Assembly: GCA_937915735.1 (NCBI GenBank)
Contig: CALGGS010000142.1
Location: 1-13,067, forward strand
Source: an uncultured Treponema sp.
Lineage (GTDB): Bacteria; Spirochaetota; Spirochaetia; Treponematales; Treponemataceae
Reading direction: 5' to 3'
Length of the DNA stretch: 13,067 nucleotides
Part shown: positions 1-6,627 of the stretch, in pieces
Position numbering within the stretch: the stretch's first letter is position 1
Layout of the letters: every line of letters begins with the position of its first letter
Made by a program: the position numbers and the translations under genes
Notes under the pieces: generated by a model
The model's database searches: none
What the model was told of the DNA's origin: nothing
Seen by the model: only the letters and a program-made list of their open reading frames with translations

Positions 1-173
1 TGCCTTTTTACGAAATAAAGGTCATCGTTAAAAGCCCTCATTCCGTAGTTTCCGGAGCAGACATAAAGCGTGAACATACCGATTCCCCAGAGCAAAACAG
101 AAAGGAGAATCAATGAAATATCACATTTTTTGTATTTTTCCAGAGGGCGGTCTGCCACAATGCTGAAGTTCAC
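1..173 (-). CDS. ftsW: FtsW, SEDS-family septal peptidoglycan polymerase (N-terminal part, cut by window edge)
   Basis: Only the first 57 codons are inside the window. FtsW is a multi-pass inner-membrane glycosyltransferase that polymerises lipid II at the division septum. The visible part starts VNFSIVADRPLEKY, has one hydrophobic helix at about residues 19-39, and then an aromatic stretch ending DDLYFVKRQ, which matches the first periplasmic loop of FtsW/RodA proteins (typically ...YFxxRQ). The start is GTG at 173-171. It overlaps the murF stop as GTGA, so translation is probably coupled to murF. A G-rich Shine-Dalgarno (GGGGGGAG) sits 4 bases upstream. In treponemes the gene after murF is, as I recall, ftsW. 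RodA is the alternative SEDS protein, but the division-cluster context favours FtsW. Confidence 0.75.
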   Translation of the reverse strand, partial: MNFSIVADRPLEKYKKCDISLILLSVLLWGIGMFTLYVCSGNYGMRAFNDDLYFVKR

Positions 174-1657
174 GATTCTCCCCCCATTCCAATCAGAGGC
201 AAAAGGCGCTCCAGCCCCATTCCACGGCTTCCTTTGAGCATAATTAAGTCGCCATTCTCGGCAAAATCCAGGATTTCTTTTGCACTGTCTTTTATGGCCT
301 CTTCGTCCTTATTTCCGATATAAATAAGCCTTACGGAAGAAATTTTTTCGTCCGCAAGGGAGGTTGTTTTCTGGGCAATTTCAACAGCCTTTTCAAAGGC
401 CGCATTCATCTCAAAACCAAAGAAAATAATCATATCGGCATCAGAGTGAATCGCTTTTTCACCGATACGGGCGTGCTCTTCCTCAGATTTTTCTCCAAGC
501 TCAAGCATATCGCCCAGAACATAGATTTTTTTGTTTTCCGTTTTGGTGTCCGCGCACAAATCGAGAGCTTTTTCCATTGAGTCGGGATTCGCGTTGTAAA
601 AATCTTCGAGAACGGTAAATCTGCCCTTTTTAATGACGCTTCTTCCGCCAAGAGGCTTTAGGCTCTCAATTCCGGCTTTAATTTCTTGAGCGGTCAGGCC
701 AAGATGCTTCGCAAGGGCGATTGCCGCCAAAGCATTCAGGAAGTTGTATTTTCCGGGAAGGGAAAGGCGCATTAAAACGCCGTCAACGCTAAAAACAGTG
801 CCGGCCAAGCCCTCGTCAACAACAATTTTTACAGACTCGTCACAGCCAAGACCGTATTTTATGACTTTACCCTTCACTCCCTTTTCTAGGAAGGAAGCAA
901 AATCGTCTTTTTCGGGAATAAAAGCGGCTCCGAATGAGTCGATATAGTTAAAAATCTTTTTCTTTTCGCTTGCGATATTCTGACGGCTTCCCAAGATTCC
1001 AATATGAGCCGTTCCGATGTTAGTTATAATCGCATAGTTTGGCTTGAAAACCTCGGCAATCTCACCGATTTCGTTCACGCGGTTCATTCCCATCTCAAAA
1101 AGACCGAGCTCGTGACAGCTTCTGATATTAAAAACAGAGAGAGGAAGTCCCGTTTCAGAGTTAAAATTACCTTTCGTAGCAATGACAGAGAATTTCTGGC
1201 TGAGAATTGAAGCCGCAATTTCTTTCGTCGTAGTTTTGCCGCTTGAACCAGTCACAGCACAGCGAATAAGACGAGGAAACTTACGGACATACGCGCCAGC
1301 GGCTTGTTGCAAGGCACGCATTGTGTTCTCGACCAGAATAAAGGCTACATTTTTGTTATTTTCGGCTTCTTTTTTGAAATCATCAAGGAGATTTTTAGAT
1401 GTTTTTTTAGAAATAAAAACGGCAGACGCGCCTTTAGAAAGAGCCGATTTTACATACAGATGCCCGTCCTGATTTTCACCGATGAGGGGAACAAAGAGAG
1501 ATTTTTCCACGACAAGCCGGCTGTCAGTTTGAATGCTCGTAAAGCAAAAGTTCTCGCACGGAAAATCCGAATTCAAGAGAACTCCTCCCACCGCTTCAAG
1601 AGCTTCTGACAATTTCAAGAGACTTTCTATATTTTCGACACTTTTTGCGTCTGTCAT
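170..1657 (-). CDS. murF: UDP-N-acetylmuramoyl-tripeptide--D-alanyl-D-alanine ligase
   Basis: This cytoplasmic Mur ligase adds D-Ala-D-Ala to UDP-MurNAc-tripeptide with ATP, the last soluble step in making the peptidoglycan precursor. The 495-residue protein has the usual three domains: an N-terminal UDP-substrate domain containing QTDSR (43-47), a central ATPase domain with P-loop TGSSGKTTTKE (136-146), FEMGMN (187-192) and TNIGTAHI (212-219), and a C-terminal domain with DFYNANPDSM (352-361) and KGSRGMGLE (475-483). The start is ATG at 1657-1655, with AGGTGG 7 bases upstream. The reading frame stays open for 24 more codons upstream, but that DNA is repeat sequence without a better ribosome site. 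murF lies 84 bp behind ftsL and overlaps ftsW by 4 bp. The length is slightly above that of E. coli MurF (about 450). Confidence 0.96.
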   Translation of the reverse strand: MTDAKSVENIESLLKLSEALEAVGGVLLNSDFPCENFCFTSIQTDSRLVVEKSLFVPLIGENQDGHLYVKSALSKGASAVFISKKTSKNLLDDFKKEAENNKNVAFILVENTMRALQQAAGAYVRKFPRLIRCAVTGSSGKTTTKEIAASILSQKFSVIATKGNFNSETGLPLSVFNIRSCHELGLFEMGMNRVNEIGEIAEVFKPNYAIITNIGTAHIGILGSRQNIASEKKKIFNYIDSFGAAFIPEKDDFASFLEKGVKGKVIKYGLGCDESVKIVVDEGLAGTVFSVDGVLMRLSLPGKYNFLNALAAIALAKHLGLTAQEIKAGIESLKPLGGRSVIKKGRFTVLEDFYNANPDSMEKALDLCADTKTENKKIYVLGDMLELGEKSEEEHARIGEKAIHSDADMIIFFGFEMNAAFEKAVEIAQKTTSLADEKISSVRLIYIGNKDEEAIKDSAKEILDFAENGDLIMLKGSRGMGLERLLPLIGMGGES

Positions 1658-1675
1658 TTTCAATCCACCTATATA

Positions 1676-1741
1676 TTTGACGCAGATGAACACAGATATA
1701 ATCAACAACCTGCGTTTTTCAGCCTGCATCCGCGCCTAATT
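1676..1741 (-). repeat. Intergenic repeat with 10-bp-spaced ATCTGYG units between ftsL and murF
   Basis: Read on the minus strand, this gap contains ATCTGTG, three bases (TTC), then ATCTGCG. The same unit pair, with the two variants swapped, lies in the priA leader near 10400-10420. The left part carries GCGCGGATGCAGGCTGAAAA-type sequence that looks like part of the same element. It sits inside an operon, so it is transcribed into the murF leader. The frame is open through it, giving a spurious 24-residue extension of murF. The exact ends cannot be fixed from one genome window. Confidence 0.5.
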
Positions 1742-2029
1742 TTACTTTATCTCAACCCGGACTATATCTTCGGACTTGGCTTTATGCATTCCCAGCTCTT
1801 CCTCGGCGATTTTTTCTATGCGGTCTGAGCTGGAAAGCAGGCTGATGTCTGAAATCAGTTTCCGGTTCTGCTCCACGATTTCCACCTGCTTTGCCTCAAG
1901 CTTAACCAGCTCATTTTTGAGCTTTGCGTACCTGTGAGCCTGAAACGCATCGAAAGCCAAAAGAAGCGGAATCAAAATTACTGAGGCATAAGCCACAAAT
2001 CTTAATTTTGTTTCATGCCGGATTTTCAT
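1742..2029 (-). CDS. ftsL: FtsL-like division protein (bitopic, coiled coil)
   Basis: This is a 95-residue bitopic membrane protein with a short charged N-terminus, one transmembrane helix at about 10-28, a heptad-patterned coiled coil (about 33-66, rich in K, L, E and Q) and the sequence IEKIAEEELGM (71-81). That last motif is the common end of FtsL/DivIC-type proteins. FtsL forms a complex with FtsB/DivIC and FtsQ that activates septal FtsW/FtsI. The sequence is too divergent to be sure from similarity alone, but its position straight after rsmH is the classic ftsL slot. The start ATG at 2029 has AGGAGAAG about 4-5 bases upstream, and the gap from rsmH is 39 bp. DivIC/FtsB is the alternative. 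Confidence 0.8.
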   Translation of the reverse strand: MKIRHETKLRFVAYASVILIPLLLAFDAFQAHRYAKLKNELVKLEAKQVEIVEQNRKLISDISLLSSSDRIEKIAEEELGMHKAKSEDIVRVEIK

Positions 2030-2068
2030 TTTCTTCTCCTTCGTTACACGAATGTAATTTCAAGAGGC

Positions 2069-3061
2069 TTACATTGCCTCAGCTTCGATTGCAAGCTTGT
2101 GCATAGTACTCGCATTCCGCAATTTTCTCACGACACGAAGCTTTGCGCTCCGGCTCGGAGAATTTGTCTTTATTTCCTCACTTGTCGGCTCAACAGGCTT
2201 TCGGGTGAGGATTTCGGCACACTCACGCCCGCCGCAAGTGCATTTTGCCTGCTGGGCCGGACAAACACACTTTTTTCCAAGATTTCGGAAATAATTCTTT
2301 ACAATCCTGTCCTCAAGGGAATGAAAGGTTATCACTCCCATTTTTCCGCCGACTTCAAGCACATTGAACGCATCGTGCAAGGCTTCCGGAAGTCTTTTAA
2401 GCTCGCTGTTCACCGCAATGCGAAGAGCCTGAAAAGTTCTCGTCGCCGGATGAATCGGGCCGTGCTTATAATTTGAAGGAACAGCATTGTAGATAATATC
2501 AGCAAGCTGCTTTGACGACTCAATCTTACCGCTGCTTCTTGCCTCGCAAATCGCTCTGGCAATACGGCGGCTGAATTTTTCGTCACTGTAAAGATATATC
2601 ATATTGGCAAGATTCTCTTCCCGCCAATTATTTACTATGTCCGCCGCGCTCTCACCCTCTTCCGAGTTAAGGCGCATATCTAGCTTTTCGTCGTACCGAA
2701 AAGAGAATCCCCTTCCCGATTTTTCGTAGTGATAAACGCTGATTCCCAAGTCAAAAAGAATCAGGTCAGGCTTTTCTTTGTCTTCGGGATATGAAGCATA
2801 AAATTCGTTGAACCAACCGTTATAAAAATCCATCCGCTCGCCGTAAACAGAAAGCCTCTCACGGGCGCGAGATTGAATCGTCTTGTCACGGTCAAGTCCT
2901 AAAATGCGAAGATTTGGAAATTTTGACAGAAATGCGTTTGAATGTCCGCCTTCACCAAGGGTAGAGTCAATCATAAAAGCACTTTTTTCATAAGTCTCCC
3001 CGACAGGGCTTAAATAAGCCAGACATTCTTCAAGGAGAACAGGAGTATGAACAATTTCCAC
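2069..3061 (-). CDS. rsmH: 16S rRNA (cytosine(1402)-N4)-methyltransferase RsmH
   Basis: RsmH (MraW) uses S-adenosylmethionine to N4-methylate C1402 in the 16S rRNA decoding centre. The 330-residue protein shows the family start HTPVLL (5-10), the SAM-binding glycine loop DSTLGEGGHS (32-41), LGLDRD (54-59), DLGIS (104-108), GRGFSF...LDMRL (116-131), the signature HPATRTFQALRIAVNSEL (204-221), FHSLEDR (246-252) and the C-terminal NSPSRSAKLRV (300-310). The usual SSxQ after DLG is replaced by SVYHYE. A cysteine cluster (C265, C267, C274, C276, C281) is seen, as in part of the family. The start is GTG (3061-3059), chosen because the family motif begins within five residues; the upstream GTGGGA is a loosely spaced ribosome site. 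It follows mraZ by 26 bp. Confidence 0.96.
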   Translation of the reverse strand: MEIVHTPVLLEECLAYLSPVGETYEKSAFMIDSTLGEGGHSNAFLSKFPNLRILGLDRDKTIQSRARERLSVYGERMDFYNGWFNEFYASYPEDKEKPDLILFDLGISVYHYEKSGRGFSFRYDEKLDMRLNSEEGESAADIVNNWREENLANMIYLYSDEKFSRRIARAICEARSSGKIESSKQLADIIYNAVPSNYKHGPIHPATRTFQALRIAVNSELKRLPEALHDAFNVLEVGGKMGVITFHSLEDRIVKNYFRNLGKKCVCPAQQAKCTCGGRECAEILTRKPVEPTSEEIKTNSPSRSAKLRVVRKLRNASTMHKLAIEAEAM

Positions 3062-3087
3062 CTTTTATATCCCACTTTTTTATATTT

Positions 3088-3543
3088 TTAGAAGCTTATA
3101 TCGCTCAAGGCTTCCGCCGCTTCTTTGAGTGAATCTTCATTTTCACCAAGGTAGCTGGCGTAAGTGTCGGCGTCCCAAAGCTCCATATATTTATTGATTC
3201 CAAGAACAACACAATCCTTAGAAAGATGAGCATACTCTCGTAAGCTCTGCGGGATAGAAAGGCGGCCGGCTTTATCAAGCTCTACTTCCTGGGCAGGAGC
3301 GATAAAGTGCCTTAAAACAAGGGCGTTCTGACGATTAAAAGGAGAAGCGCTCCCCATAATCTTAGATGAGATGTTTTTCCATTCTTCCAGAGTATAAAGC
3401 CATAAACAGTGGTCGAAACTTTGCGTGACGATGAGAATATTTTTGTCTGTATCAGAAAAAAGCTCGTTCCGCAACCTTGTCGGAAAAAGGATTCTGCCCT
3501 TTTCGTCCAGAGTGTTGCGGTACTCACCAGTCAGCAGTTCCAT
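3088..3543 (-). CDS. mraZ: MraZ, transcriptional regulator of the division and cell-wall cluster
   Basis: MraZ is a DNA-binding protein of the AbrB/SpoVT fold that forms ring-like oligomers and controls its own dcw operon. From ATG 3543 the protein is 151 residues, the usual family length. Both internal repeats are intact: DEKGRILFPTRLR (13-25) and DKAGRLSIPQSLR (90-102), which are the DNA-binding DxxGRxxxPxxLR motifs. A GTG at 3558 in the same frame would add five residues (MVNSG) and has a better-placed G-run upstream, so the start is not settled; family alignment favours 3543. It is the first gene of the cluster and has its own promoter plus an array of four TGG boxes that overlaps the start, so strong autoregulation is expected. 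Confidence 0.96.
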   Translation of the reverse strand: MELLTGEYRNTLDEKGRILFPTRLRNELFSDTDKNILIVTQSFDHCLWLYTLEEWKNISSKIMGSASPFNRQNALVLRHFIAPAQEVELDKAGRLSIPQSLREYAHLSKDCVVLGINKYMELWDADTYASYLGENEDSLKEAAEALSDISF

Positions 3544-3577
3544 ACCACTATTTACCACTTTTCCCCATAATTTCCCA
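3543..3577 (-). promoter_or_regulatory. MraZ operator: four TGG boxes at exact 10-bp spacing
   Basis: On the minus strand the boxes TGGGA, TGGGG, TGGTA and TGGTA occur at 3577-3573, 3567-3563, 3557-3553 and 3547-3543, each followed by five A/T-rich bases. MraZ is known to bind TGGGN repeats separated by 5 bp in E. coli, and AAAGTGG-type repeats with the same period in Mycoplasma. Here the array starts just after the predicted transcription start and its last box shares a base with the mraZ ATG. Binding would therefore block early transcription, and the GTGG runs also lie where a ribosome site should be. Confidence 0.88.
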
Positions 3578-3586
3578 CTTGATTAC

Positions 3587-3615
3587 ATTTTATAAGCAAA
3601 AATATCTAAAGTCAA
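3587..3615 (-). promoter_or_regulatory. Sigma70-type promoter of the mraZ operon
   Basis: Minus-strand -35 TTGACT (3615-3610), a 17-bp spacer and -10 TAAAAT (3592-3587) predict a transcription start near 3580, directly before the first MraZ box. Long A-tracts at 3641-3660 lie about 60-80 bp upstream of the start and may act as a distal UP-like element. The short inverted repeat TTTGA/TCAAA (3623-3638) lies between them. Confidence 0.75.
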
Positions 3616-3663
3616 CGGAAAATTTGACGATAATCAAAGTTTTTTTTTAATTTTTTTTAAGAC

Positions 3664-3695
3664 AAAAAAAACGGCGTGACAAATTGCCACGCCGT
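3664..3695 (-). terminator. Intrinsic terminator of the acyl-activation operon
   Basis: A perfect 8-bp stem (ACGGCGTG at 3671-3678 with CACGCCGT at 3688-3695, 9-base loop) is followed on the minus strand by a run of seven T (3670-3664). It lies 30 bp past the stop of the AMP-ligase gene and just upstream of the mraZ promoter, so it insulates the two operons. Confidence 0.88.
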
Positions 3696-3724
3696 CCGTA
3701 TTCTATTTTTCTTTAACGAGGAAG

Positions 3725-5818
3725 TTATGAGTCTTCCTTATCGAACAAGGCCTGAATTTCGGTCTTATGCTTTTTACCCTGAATATCTGTCGGGAGTTTT
3801 TCAAGATAACGCCATTTTTTAGGCAGAACCACATTCTCAAAGAACTGCAAAAGATAGTCGTGAAAATACCGGTTTATGAGATATTTTTCTGTGCCAGCGA
3901 ACTTTTCTTTGCCTTCCGCGTTCAGGACGATGGCAGCAGCAAGGTACTGCCTCCTGTCTGACATTGGGACAACAGAGCAGTCAAGGACGAGCCCGCTCTG
4001 GAGAAGGCGGTTTTCCACCTCGGTGACGGAAATGCGTTTTTCTTCGATTTTTACGATTGAGTCTGCCCGGCCTTTAAGCAAGAAAGTTCCGTCCTCGTGC
4101 ATTTCGGCAAGGTCGCCGGTCTTAAAGCCGGCCGGGTCTTTGATGTAGGGGGAAATAATCGTAAGGCAGCCGTCGTCTTTGTCCAGCCAGATTTTTGCGT
4201 TGTCAAAGGGAGTCCAGACCAGGCCGTTTTTCGTCTGCTGACGGTAGGCGATGCCCGATGTCTCAGTTGAGCCGTAAACTTCAAGAGGACAAAAGCCAAA
4301 AACCCGCTCCGTGTCCACGGCAAGTTCCGGGGAGACAGCCCCGCCCGATGTGAAAATCCAGGGATTTTTGAGGGGAAGCTTTTTCTCGCCCAGCTCGGCA
4401 CAAGTTCTCTTTAAGAAGGCAGGAACCGCAATGATGATATAAGATTCATCGTCTAAAGCCTCAAATTCTTCGGGAAATTCGATTCGCTTTCTTCTGAATG
4501 GAACTCCTGCGGCGAAAGGCAGGGAAATAGTGAACAAAAAGCCGTAAATGTGATGCTGGGAATTTACAGCACAAAGCTTTCGGGAAGCGAATTCGTCGTA
4601 CCACTTTGAAAGGATAAAGGCATTGTCCGCTTCAAATTCAGTCATTCGCTGGTGAACGGCCTTCGGATGCCCGGTAGAGCCAGAGGTGAACATTATGATT
4701 TTCGTCTCATCAGAATCGATTTCCGGAGTCGTCATTTTTTCGCTTTCAGACGGCTCTTTTTGCCCTTCAAAAATCTTCGGAATAAAAAGGGAGTTCTCAA
4801 CAATCTTTCCCTCGACCTCTGTCTGGTCAGTCAAGAATTGAATTTTCGCCCCCTCACCGTTATTCTGAATGACTGAAGTGTCCTGCAGGGCGCAGTCGAA
4901 GTCTCTTATCTCTTCAATGAATTTGGGGCTGATGTTGGCCGTGAGCAGGACTTCTTTTTTGCACTGCAAAAGGGCAACAAATGTGCAGAGAAAATACCAG
5001 TAATCCTCGCAGTGAAGAATCCATTTTTCGCAAAGGCCCTTATTCTTGTCAAAATCCAAGAGAAATGAGCGCATTTTTGCCGTGTTTGAAAGAAAATCTG
5101 ACCAGGTAAAATATTTTTTATCGCTCCATTTTCGCTCATAGCACATAATTTTGTCCAGCGGATGAGAAGCGGCGTTAAACTTCGTGATGTAAGAAAGTTT
5201 TGGCATTTTTGAATTAACCACCATTCTGACTAAAAATTCAACGGCAAAAAGACCCCCCATTAAAGCATAGGAAATGCCGCCGTTGTAAAGCGACCACATT
5301 CTATCACTTTTTGAAAAAACTGTGTATAAGGCCGCCGAACCGTTCAAGACAAAAAAAATGCACCAAATCACCGTGACTTTAAAGCAGTATTTTTCGACGC
5401 GGCGGGCAATGTGAGATTTTTTAAGATTTTTCTGTGAAAGACAGGCAAAGCGGAAACAAATATTCGGCGGAATAAAGAGAGTCGCGCCGAAAGTAAAAAG
5501 AAAAATCAAATTCATTAAGAGCGGATAAAGCTTTATAAAAAGCGTTTGCCCCGTAAAAAAGCAGACAAGACCTAAAAGCATTAAAAGAGAGCTGGAAACA
5601 AGCAGCCGGAGATTTTTTCTGAGCCTAAAAAAAATTGTTCCGGAAGAATCAGAGCTGCCAGTCGCTAGCAAAAGATAAACGAGAGCTAGAAAAGTGACAA
5701 AAAGAGAAAAAATCTTAACAGGAACATGAAAAAGTACAAGACAGGAAAAAACTAAGATTGGATAGAGAACTGAAAAAAGTACAAATAAAACTCGTAAAAA
5801 GACTTTACTACGACTCAT
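3725..5818 (-). CDS. Membrane-domain/AMP-forming acyl-acid ligase fusion
   Basis: This 697-residue protein has two parts. Residues 1-205 carry about six transmembrane helices (roughly 7-30, 33-52, 69-89, 93-116, 148-168, 182-200) with WCIFFVLNG and NGGISYALMGGLFAVEFLVR. They resemble the small membrane proteins (COG4648-like) found next to AMP ligases in aryl-polyene-type clusters. Residues 230-697 are an ANL adenylating enzyme: MFTSGSTGHPK (376-386, phosphate loop), YGSTETSG (515-522), KTGDL (566-570), GRADSIVKIEEKRIS (583-597) and a C-terminal GKKHK (681-685) holding the likely catalytic lysine. The expected reaction is acid + ATP to acyl-AMP, then thioester transfer, probably to the ACP of the same operon. 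The start ATG lies inside the end of the preceding gene (11-bp overlap), with only a weak ribosome site, which suggests translational coupling. The substrate cannot be read from sequence. Confidence 0.88.
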   Translation of the reverse strand: MSRSKVFLRVLFVLFSVLYPILVFSCLVLFHVPVKIFSLFVTFLALVYLLLATGSSDSSGTIFFRLRKNLRLLVSSSLLMLLGLVCFFTGQTLFIKLYPLLMNLIFLFTFGATLFIPPNICFRFACLSQKNLKKSHIARRVEKYCFKVTVIWCIFFVLNGSAALYTVFSKSDRMWSLYNGGISYALMGGLFAVEFLVRMVVNSKMPKLSYITKFNAASHPLDKIMCYERKWSDKKYFTWSDFLSNTAKMRSFLLDFDKNKGLCEKWILHCEDYWYFLCTFVALLQCKKEVLLTANISPKFIEEIRDFDCALQDTSVIQNNGEGAKIQFLTDQTEVEGKIVENSLFIPKIFEGQKEPSESEKMTTPEIDSDETKIIMFTSGSTGHPKAVHQRMTEFEADNAFILSKWYDEFASRKLCAVNSQHHIYGFLFTISLPFAAGVPFRRKRIEFPEEFEALDDESYIIIAVPAFLKRTCAELGEKKLPLKNPWIFTSGGAVSPELAVDTERVFGFCPLEVYGSTETSGIAYRQQTKNGLVWTPFDNAKIWLDKDDGCLTIISPYIKDPAGFKTGDLAEMHEDGTFLLKGRADSIVKIEEKRISVTEVENRLLQSGLVLDCSVVPMSDRRQYLAAAIVLNAEGKEKFAGTEKYLINRYFHDYLLQFFENVVLPKKWRYLEKLPTDIQGKKHKTEIQALFDKEDS

Positions 5819-6284
5819 TTACGAGCTTACCCGTCATATACTCAATCGTAAATTCAAGGCACTGAACACGGGCCAGAGCGTTTTCAAGCTCTTTTCTTAA
5901 ATACTCCTCGTCGTCAGTGAATTTTTTTAGAAGATTCGTGCAGATTTCTTCGGTTTTTTTTATGTCATCGACAAGGGAGATTTTTCCGAATGCAATTACA
6001 CTCTTAAAATTCAGCGCCCACTCGCCAGGCTTTGCAAAGCCCTTGTCATAAACGCAAAAACTCGCCTTGCCGCATTTTTTGATTGCGTCGATTTTGTGAC
6101 CTTCCTTCGCACCGTGAAAATAAATCTTTCCGGATTTTTCGTCATAAAGATGGGAAAGGGGAAGGCCATAAGGATAGCCGTCATCGCCAATGAGAGAAAG
6201 CACGCCTCTTTTTTCTTTTTTTAAGATTTCGATACATTCTTCGTTAGAGATTTGCTGTTTAAATCTTCTCATTGCCCTGAACAT
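5808..6284 (-). CDS. Pyridoxamine 5'-phosphate oxidase-fold (NimA-like) flavin-binding protein
   Basis: A 158-residue split-barrel protein of the PNPOx-like superfamily. Visible family signs are RRFKQQIS near the start, GVLSLIGDDGYPYGLPL (27-43), FHGAKEGHK (56-64, a common FMN-phosphate contact region) and FKSVIAFGKISLV (93-105). Relatives include NimA-type nitroimidazole reductases and FMN-, haem- or F420-binding reductases; the reaction here is unknown. ATG at 6284 has GGGGGT 4-5 bases upstream; a second ATG at 6272 (MRRFKQ) fits many family members, so the first four residues are uncertain. It starts 12 bp after the ACP stop and its end overlaps the AMP-ligase start by 11 bp, so all three are probably made together. 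I infer a redox or cofactor role linked to the acyl pathway, but chance operon membership is possible. Confidence 0.82.
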   Translation of the reverse strand: MFRAMRRFKQQISNEECIEILKKEKRGVLSLIGDDGYPYGLPLSHLYDEKSGKIYFHGAKEGHKIDAIKKCGKASFCVYDKGFAKPGEWALNFKSVIAFGKISLVDDIKKTEEICTNLLKKFTDDEEYLRKELENALARVQCLEFTIEYMTGKLVNES

Positions 6285-6296
6285 TTTTACCCCCGC

Positions 6297-6563
6297 TTAG
6301 TTTGCCTTTGCCCTTTCTGCACTAATGTATTCGGCAAGGGCATTTATTGAGGCGAAATGCTCACGGGTGTCAGAATTTTCTGCGTTAAATTTTACGCCAA
6401 ATCGTTTTTTAAGCGCGACGCCAAGCTCAAGAGCGTCGATTGAGTCAAGACCAAGGCCAGTTCCAAAAAGCGGCTCTGAGTCAACGATATTTTCCGGGGT
6501 GATGTCTTCAAGTTCAAGTGAAGAAATGATACATTCTTTGATTTCTTGTTTAAGTTCGTCCAT
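6297..6563 (-). CDS. Acyl carrier protein, dedicated type
   Basis: An 88-residue acidic carrier protein of four-helix type. Ser41 in LGLDSIDALEL (37-47) is the expected attachment site for 4'-phosphopantetheine. The rest follows the ACP pattern: LFGTGLG before it, RFGVKF after it, and HFASINALAEYI as the last helix. The DSIDALEL spelling is closer to ACPs of aryl-polyene-type and other specialised clusters than to housekeeping AcpP (DSLDTVEL). The start is ATG 6563, because GAGGAT lies 5 bases upstream; the in-frame ATG at 6575 overlaps that ribosome site and has none of its own. It has its own promoter and is followed by the flavin protein and AMP ligase, its likely loading enzyme. It is not flanked by fab genes, which argues against the primary fatty-acid ACP. 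Confidence 0.92.
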   Translation of the reverse strand: MDELKQEIKECIISSLELEDITPENIVDSEPLFGTGLGLDSIDALELGVALKKRFGVKFNAENSDTREHFASINALAEYISAERAKAN

Positions 6564-6598
6564 TGGAATCCTCATATACTGTTTTGCTGTAAGGCAAG

Positions 6599-6627
6599 AT
6601 TATAACGCAAAAGAAAGCCGTTTTCAA
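6599..6627 (-). promoter_or_regulatory. Sigma70-type promoter of the ACP-PNPOx-AMP ligase genes
   Basis: On the minus strand TTGAAA (6627-6622), a 17-bp spacer and a perfect TATAAT (6604-6599) predict a start near 6592 and a leader of about 29 bases. The -35 box contains the TGA stop of the acyltransferase gene. A short inverted repeat (CCGTT/AACGG, 6618-6633) spans the -35 box and could be an operator or a weak attenuator of transcription from upstream. Confidence 0.75.

Noticed and set aside
744..1609. Several plus-strand open frames opposite murF, and similar ones opposite rsmH, priA, ffh and the AMP ligase
   Set aside because: They are antisense to strongly conserved genes, have no recognisable domains and no ribosome sites, and share compositional bias with the mirror frame.
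1658..1729. Extra 24 codons at the murF N-terminus
   Set aside because: The frame is open, but the DNA is repeat sequence shared with the priA leader, and the best ribosome site (AGGTGG) is placed for ATG 1657.
3599..3662. Long T/A homopolymer tracts before mraZ as a possible origin or unwinding element
   Set aside because: No DnaA boxes or dnaA/dnaN genes are nearby; the tracts fit better as upstream promoter A-tracts and spacer DNA.
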